A DNA stretch of 64,000 nt. It comes from Thalassomonas viridans. Lineage in GTDB: Bacteria > Pseudomonadota > Gammaproteobacteria > Enterobacterales > Alteromonadaceae. Position numbers and translations under genes: made by a program. The stretch is from positions 62,001 through 126,000 of the forward strand of contig NZ_CP059734.1 of assembly GCF_000948985.2 (NCBI RefSeq), written 5' to 3'. The notes beneath the pieces were generated by a model. That model was not told where the DNA came from. It worked only from the letters and a program-made list of their open reading frames with translations, and searched no databases. Shown piece after piece: positions 62,093 to 64,000 of the stretch (the stretch's first letter is position 1; the number at the start of each line of letters is the position of its first letter).

Positions 62093-62953
62093 ATGGTAAA
62101 GCATGTCTTGGTGATTGCTGATATTGAAGATGACGAAACTTTTGCACTGGAAAAGGCACGTGATCTGAGTTTACCGAGCGGCACCCAGCTGGAAATCATC
62201 AGATTTATCCATAGTGGCAGTAAGCCGCACCTCACATCGGCACAGCAGATGGAACAGGCCAGGGAGTCTCTGGCCGGTGTCATTAAACGTGTATTTGACG
62301 ATGAAAGCCAGGTTACCAGTAAAGTGGTAGACAGTGAGCATATTGCCGACTGGGTGCTTGAGCATTGCCGGCAAAAAACCGTAGACCTGGTGGTTAAAAG
62401 CCGCCACCGCACTGAATCCCTGTTCCATACCCCCACCGACTGGCAATTGCTGCGGCAATTGCCCTGTCCTATTTTGATCGCCTCGCATATCAAGTGGAAG
62501 CCCGAGGCTAATATTTTATTGCCCCTGGATCTGTCAACCGATGAAAGCCTGCACCAGCAACTGAATAAGTCGGTGCTGCAGTGGGGAAAATTCTGGGCGG
62601 AAGCGAATAAACATAGGCTCCATGCCGCATACAGTATTCCCATTGCCAAACCTTTACTGGAACTGGAAATAGTGGACAGGCATGAAATCGAGCAGAAAAA
62701 ATCTCCCCAGGCAAGGGAGAAAATGGCGGAGCTTCTGGCCCGTTTTGAGATGAGTGACGTGCCGGTGCATATCACCGCAGGGCCGCCGGAAAAAACCATT
62801 CCCCATCTTGCCGGTGAAGTGCATTGCGACCTGGTGATTATGGGTTGCGCCGGTCACCAGGGGCTCAGCGCCTATTTACACGGTCACACGACGGAAAAGG
62901 TACTGCATAACTTGCGTGCCGACTGTCTGGTTATCAAGCCGGCGCAAGATTAA
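62093..62953 (+). CDS. Tandem universal stress protein (UspA family)
   Basis: The 286-residue protein has two Usp modules. The second ends with the ATP-loop-type text DLVIMGCAGHQGLSAYLHGH, TTEKVLHNLRADCLVIKPA (G-2x-G-9x-G type). The first reads KHVLVIADIEDDETFALEKA and VDLVVKSRHRTESLFHT. It resembles UspE-like tandem proteins. The ATG at 62093 follows GGAG at eight bases, and the longer frame is rejected. It lies 58 bp before mrpE and may be co-regulated with the ion transporter. Confidence 0.88.
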   Translation: MVKHVLVIADIEDDETFALEKARDLSLPSGTQLEIIRFIHSGSKPHLTSAQQMEQARESLAGVIKRVFDDESQVTSKVVDSEHIADWVLEHCRQKTVDLVVKSRHRTESLFHTPTDWQLLRQLPCPILIASHIKWKPEANILLPLDLSTDESLHQQLNKSVLQWGKFWAEANKHRLHAAYSIPIAKPLLELEIVDRHEIEQKKSPQAREKMAELLARFEMSDVPVHITAGPPEKTIPHLAGEVHCDLVIMGCAGHQGLSAYLHGHTTEKVLHNLRADCLVIKPAQD

Positions 62954-63011
62954 TACTTGTTGCCGGCAGTACCTCATTTAATATCTGACAAATAATTTTG
63001 AGAGCGGATTT

Positions 63012-63482
63012 ATGCGTTATACCTTTAGCCTGTTTTTGTTGTTGCTTGCATTTTGGGCATCCAATTCCAACATCCATACCGGCTTGCTGTTTTTCTTAGG
63101 TTTGGTGTCGATTATGCTGGTGTTGCTGATTAGCCGGCGTATGCGTCTGCTTGACCGTGAAGCCCTGCCTCTGCATCTGCTTGTTCGTATTATTCCTTTT
63201 TATGCCTGGCTGTTAAAAGAAATTGTTTGTGGCAGTGTTTATGTCCTGAAACTGATCTTCCGGGGGAAAGAAGCCCTGAGCCCCATTATTATCACCGTGC
63301 CGCTGGATTTTAAAGAAGACCTCAGCAAGGTTATTTTTGCCAATTCCATCACCCTGACCCCGGGTACCCTAAGTCTGCAACTTGACCGGGATTCGGTACA
63401 GGTGCATGCCCTGACCCGTGAATTGGCAGATGAGCTATTGGCGGGGGAAATGGCCCGTCGTATCAAAGAGCTGGAAAGCTGA
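63012..63482 (+). CDS. mrpE: Mrp-type Na+/H+ antiporter subunit E
   Basis: The 156-residue membrane protein has two N-terminal helices (YTFSLFLLLLAFWASNSNIH, FLGLVSIMLVLLISRRM) and the MrpE/MnhE text LHLLVRIIPFYAWLLKEIVC, ANSITLTPGTLSLQLDRDSV and ELADELLAGEMARRIKELE. It is part of the multi-subunit cation/proton antiporter of the inner membrane. Its stop overlaps the mrpF start by one base. Confidence 0.93.
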   Translation: MRYTFSLFLLLLAFWASNSNIHTGLLFFLGLVSIMLVLLISRRMRLLDREALPLHLLVRIIPFYAWLLKEIVCGSVYVLKLIFRGKEALSPIIITVPLDFKEDLSKVIFANSITLTPGTLSLQLDRDSVQVHALTRELADELLAGEMARRIKELES

Positions 63483-63766
63483 TGCTGCTGGCGGCCATCC
63501 TGGCGGTTTTCGTTATTATGCTGCTGGCATTGCTGCGGGCTTTTCTGGGGCCTGGCCTTTATGACCGGATACTGGCGGTTAACCTGTTCGGTACCAAAAC
63601 CGTGTTATTTATTGCGCTGTTGGGCTTTTTATCCGGCCATGGTTATTTTCTCGATATCGCCTTGCTTTATGCGTTACTGAATTTTGTCAGCATAGTCGGT
63701 GTGTTGCGTTTTGTTGAATACCAGCAACAAACGCAGCCAAAAGCGGACAAGGAAGAAAAGCTATGA
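63482..63766 (+). CDS. mrpF: Mrp-type Na+/H+ antiporter subunit F
   Basis: The 94-residue protein has three transmembrane helices and the MrpF pattern (LLALLRAFLGPGLYDRILAV, NLFGTKTVLFIALLGF, LLYALLNFVSIVGVLRFVEY). The start overlaps the mrpE stop (TGATG), and the stop overlaps the mrpG start (ATGA). These couplings support one complex made from one operon. Confidence 0.93.
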   Translation: MLLAAILAVFVIMLLALLRAFLGPGLYDRILAVNLFGTKTVLFIALLGFLSGHGYFLDIALLYALLNFVSIVGVLRFVEYQQQTQPKADKEEKL

Positions 63767-64000
63767 CAGATGTCCTGAGTATTTTAAGCGCTGTTTTTTT
63801 ATTGCTGGGCAGCCTTTGCAATCTCATTGCCGGTATCGGCCTGTTCCGCTTTCCTGACTTTTACAGCCGTATGCATGCCACGGGCATTACCGACAGTTTA
63901 GGCACCGGCTTTATTTTAGTGGGGCTTATGCTGTTAAGCTCCTGGGACATCAGTTTAAGCAAGCTGATTCTGATCCTGGCCTTTATCCTGCTCACCGGTC
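63763..64000 (+). CDS. mrpG: Mrp-type Na+/H+ antiporter subunit G, partial
   Basis: The frame starting at 63763 (MTDVLSILSAVFLLLGSLCN) continues GIGLFRFPDFYSRMHATGIT and then DSLGTGFILVGLML, the MrpG/MnhG signature, and is cut by the window end after 79 residues. The remaining Mrp subunits (A-D type) presumably follow outside, since none is present upstream. Confidence 0.9.
   Translation, partial: MTDVLSILSAVFLLLGSLCNLIAGIGLFRFPDFYSRMHATGITDSLGTGFILVGLMLLSSWDISLSKLILILAFILLTG

Noticed and set aside
62065..62799. Minus-strand frame of 244 codons opposite the universal stress gene
   Set aside because: The plus-strand gene has two Usp modules and a good ribosome site. The opposite frame is Cys/Ser-rich without a domain.

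Overview
The window reads as chromosomal DNA of a marine gammaproteobacterium, most likely Colwelliaceae (Thalassomonas or Thalassotalea-like). This is inferred from the blend of genes: an S9 peptidase of Alteromonadales type, a very large SpvB/Rhs protein with FG-GAP and Ig domains, a LodA/LodB quinoprotein oxidase pair, Mrp antiporter genes and ISAs1/IS3 elements. No rRNA, tRNA or CRISPR array was recognised.

Layout. 1-3600: start of an S9 peptidase, an ISAs1 element broken by an IS3-family element (3-bp target duplication AAT visible), and a LysE-type exporter. 3812-18538: a single minus-strand run of fifteen tightly spaced genes in which trpC, trpB, trpA, trpF and trpD are interleaved with two DegT aminotransferases, two Gfo/Idh oxidoreductases, a UDP-HexNAc dehydrogenase, a sugar isomerase-like TIM barrel, an M20 peptidase, an Ldh2-type dehydrogenase, a B3/4-domain protein and a DUF6917-like protein. 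trpE and trpG are absent and trpC and trpF are separate genes. I read it as a candidate specialised-metabolite cluster joining a tryptophan/indole precursor with an amino-sugar branch. 19195-20310: an FAD-dependent L-2-hydroxyglutarate-oxidase-like enzyme.

20700-22722: a decayed outer-membrane gene remnant, then a CesT-like type III chaperone and an adjacent candidate effector that carries a nucleotidyltransferase signature. 22991-31352: mostly housekeeping or unassigned genes (ABC exporter, YbaK-like deacylase, TetR plus old yellow enzyme, YtoQ, XRE regulator, membrane protein) and a divergent pair of paralogous unknown genes.

31464-46526: polymorphic toxin locus. A 3006-residue secreted Rhs protein with a WHH nuclease tip and SUKH immunity protein is followed by three displaced tip/immunity cassettes (toxin-8-like with DUF2750, LHH nuclease with SUKH, HHH-like nuclease with SUKH, the last tip having an in-frame stop). 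Direct repeats of 570 and 421 bp and a hairpin repeat mark the recombination units.

46974-50806: FAD monooxygenase, metallo-beta-lactamase-fold lipoprotein, double VOC protein and SRPBCC protein. 51068-58967: coiled-coil membrane protein, two unknown genes, LodA, LodB and a periplasmic binding protein. 58987-61687: small genes and a striking SEFIR-biotinyl-domain fusion. 62093-64000: UspA-like protein and mrpE-mrpF-mrpG, the last cut by the window end.
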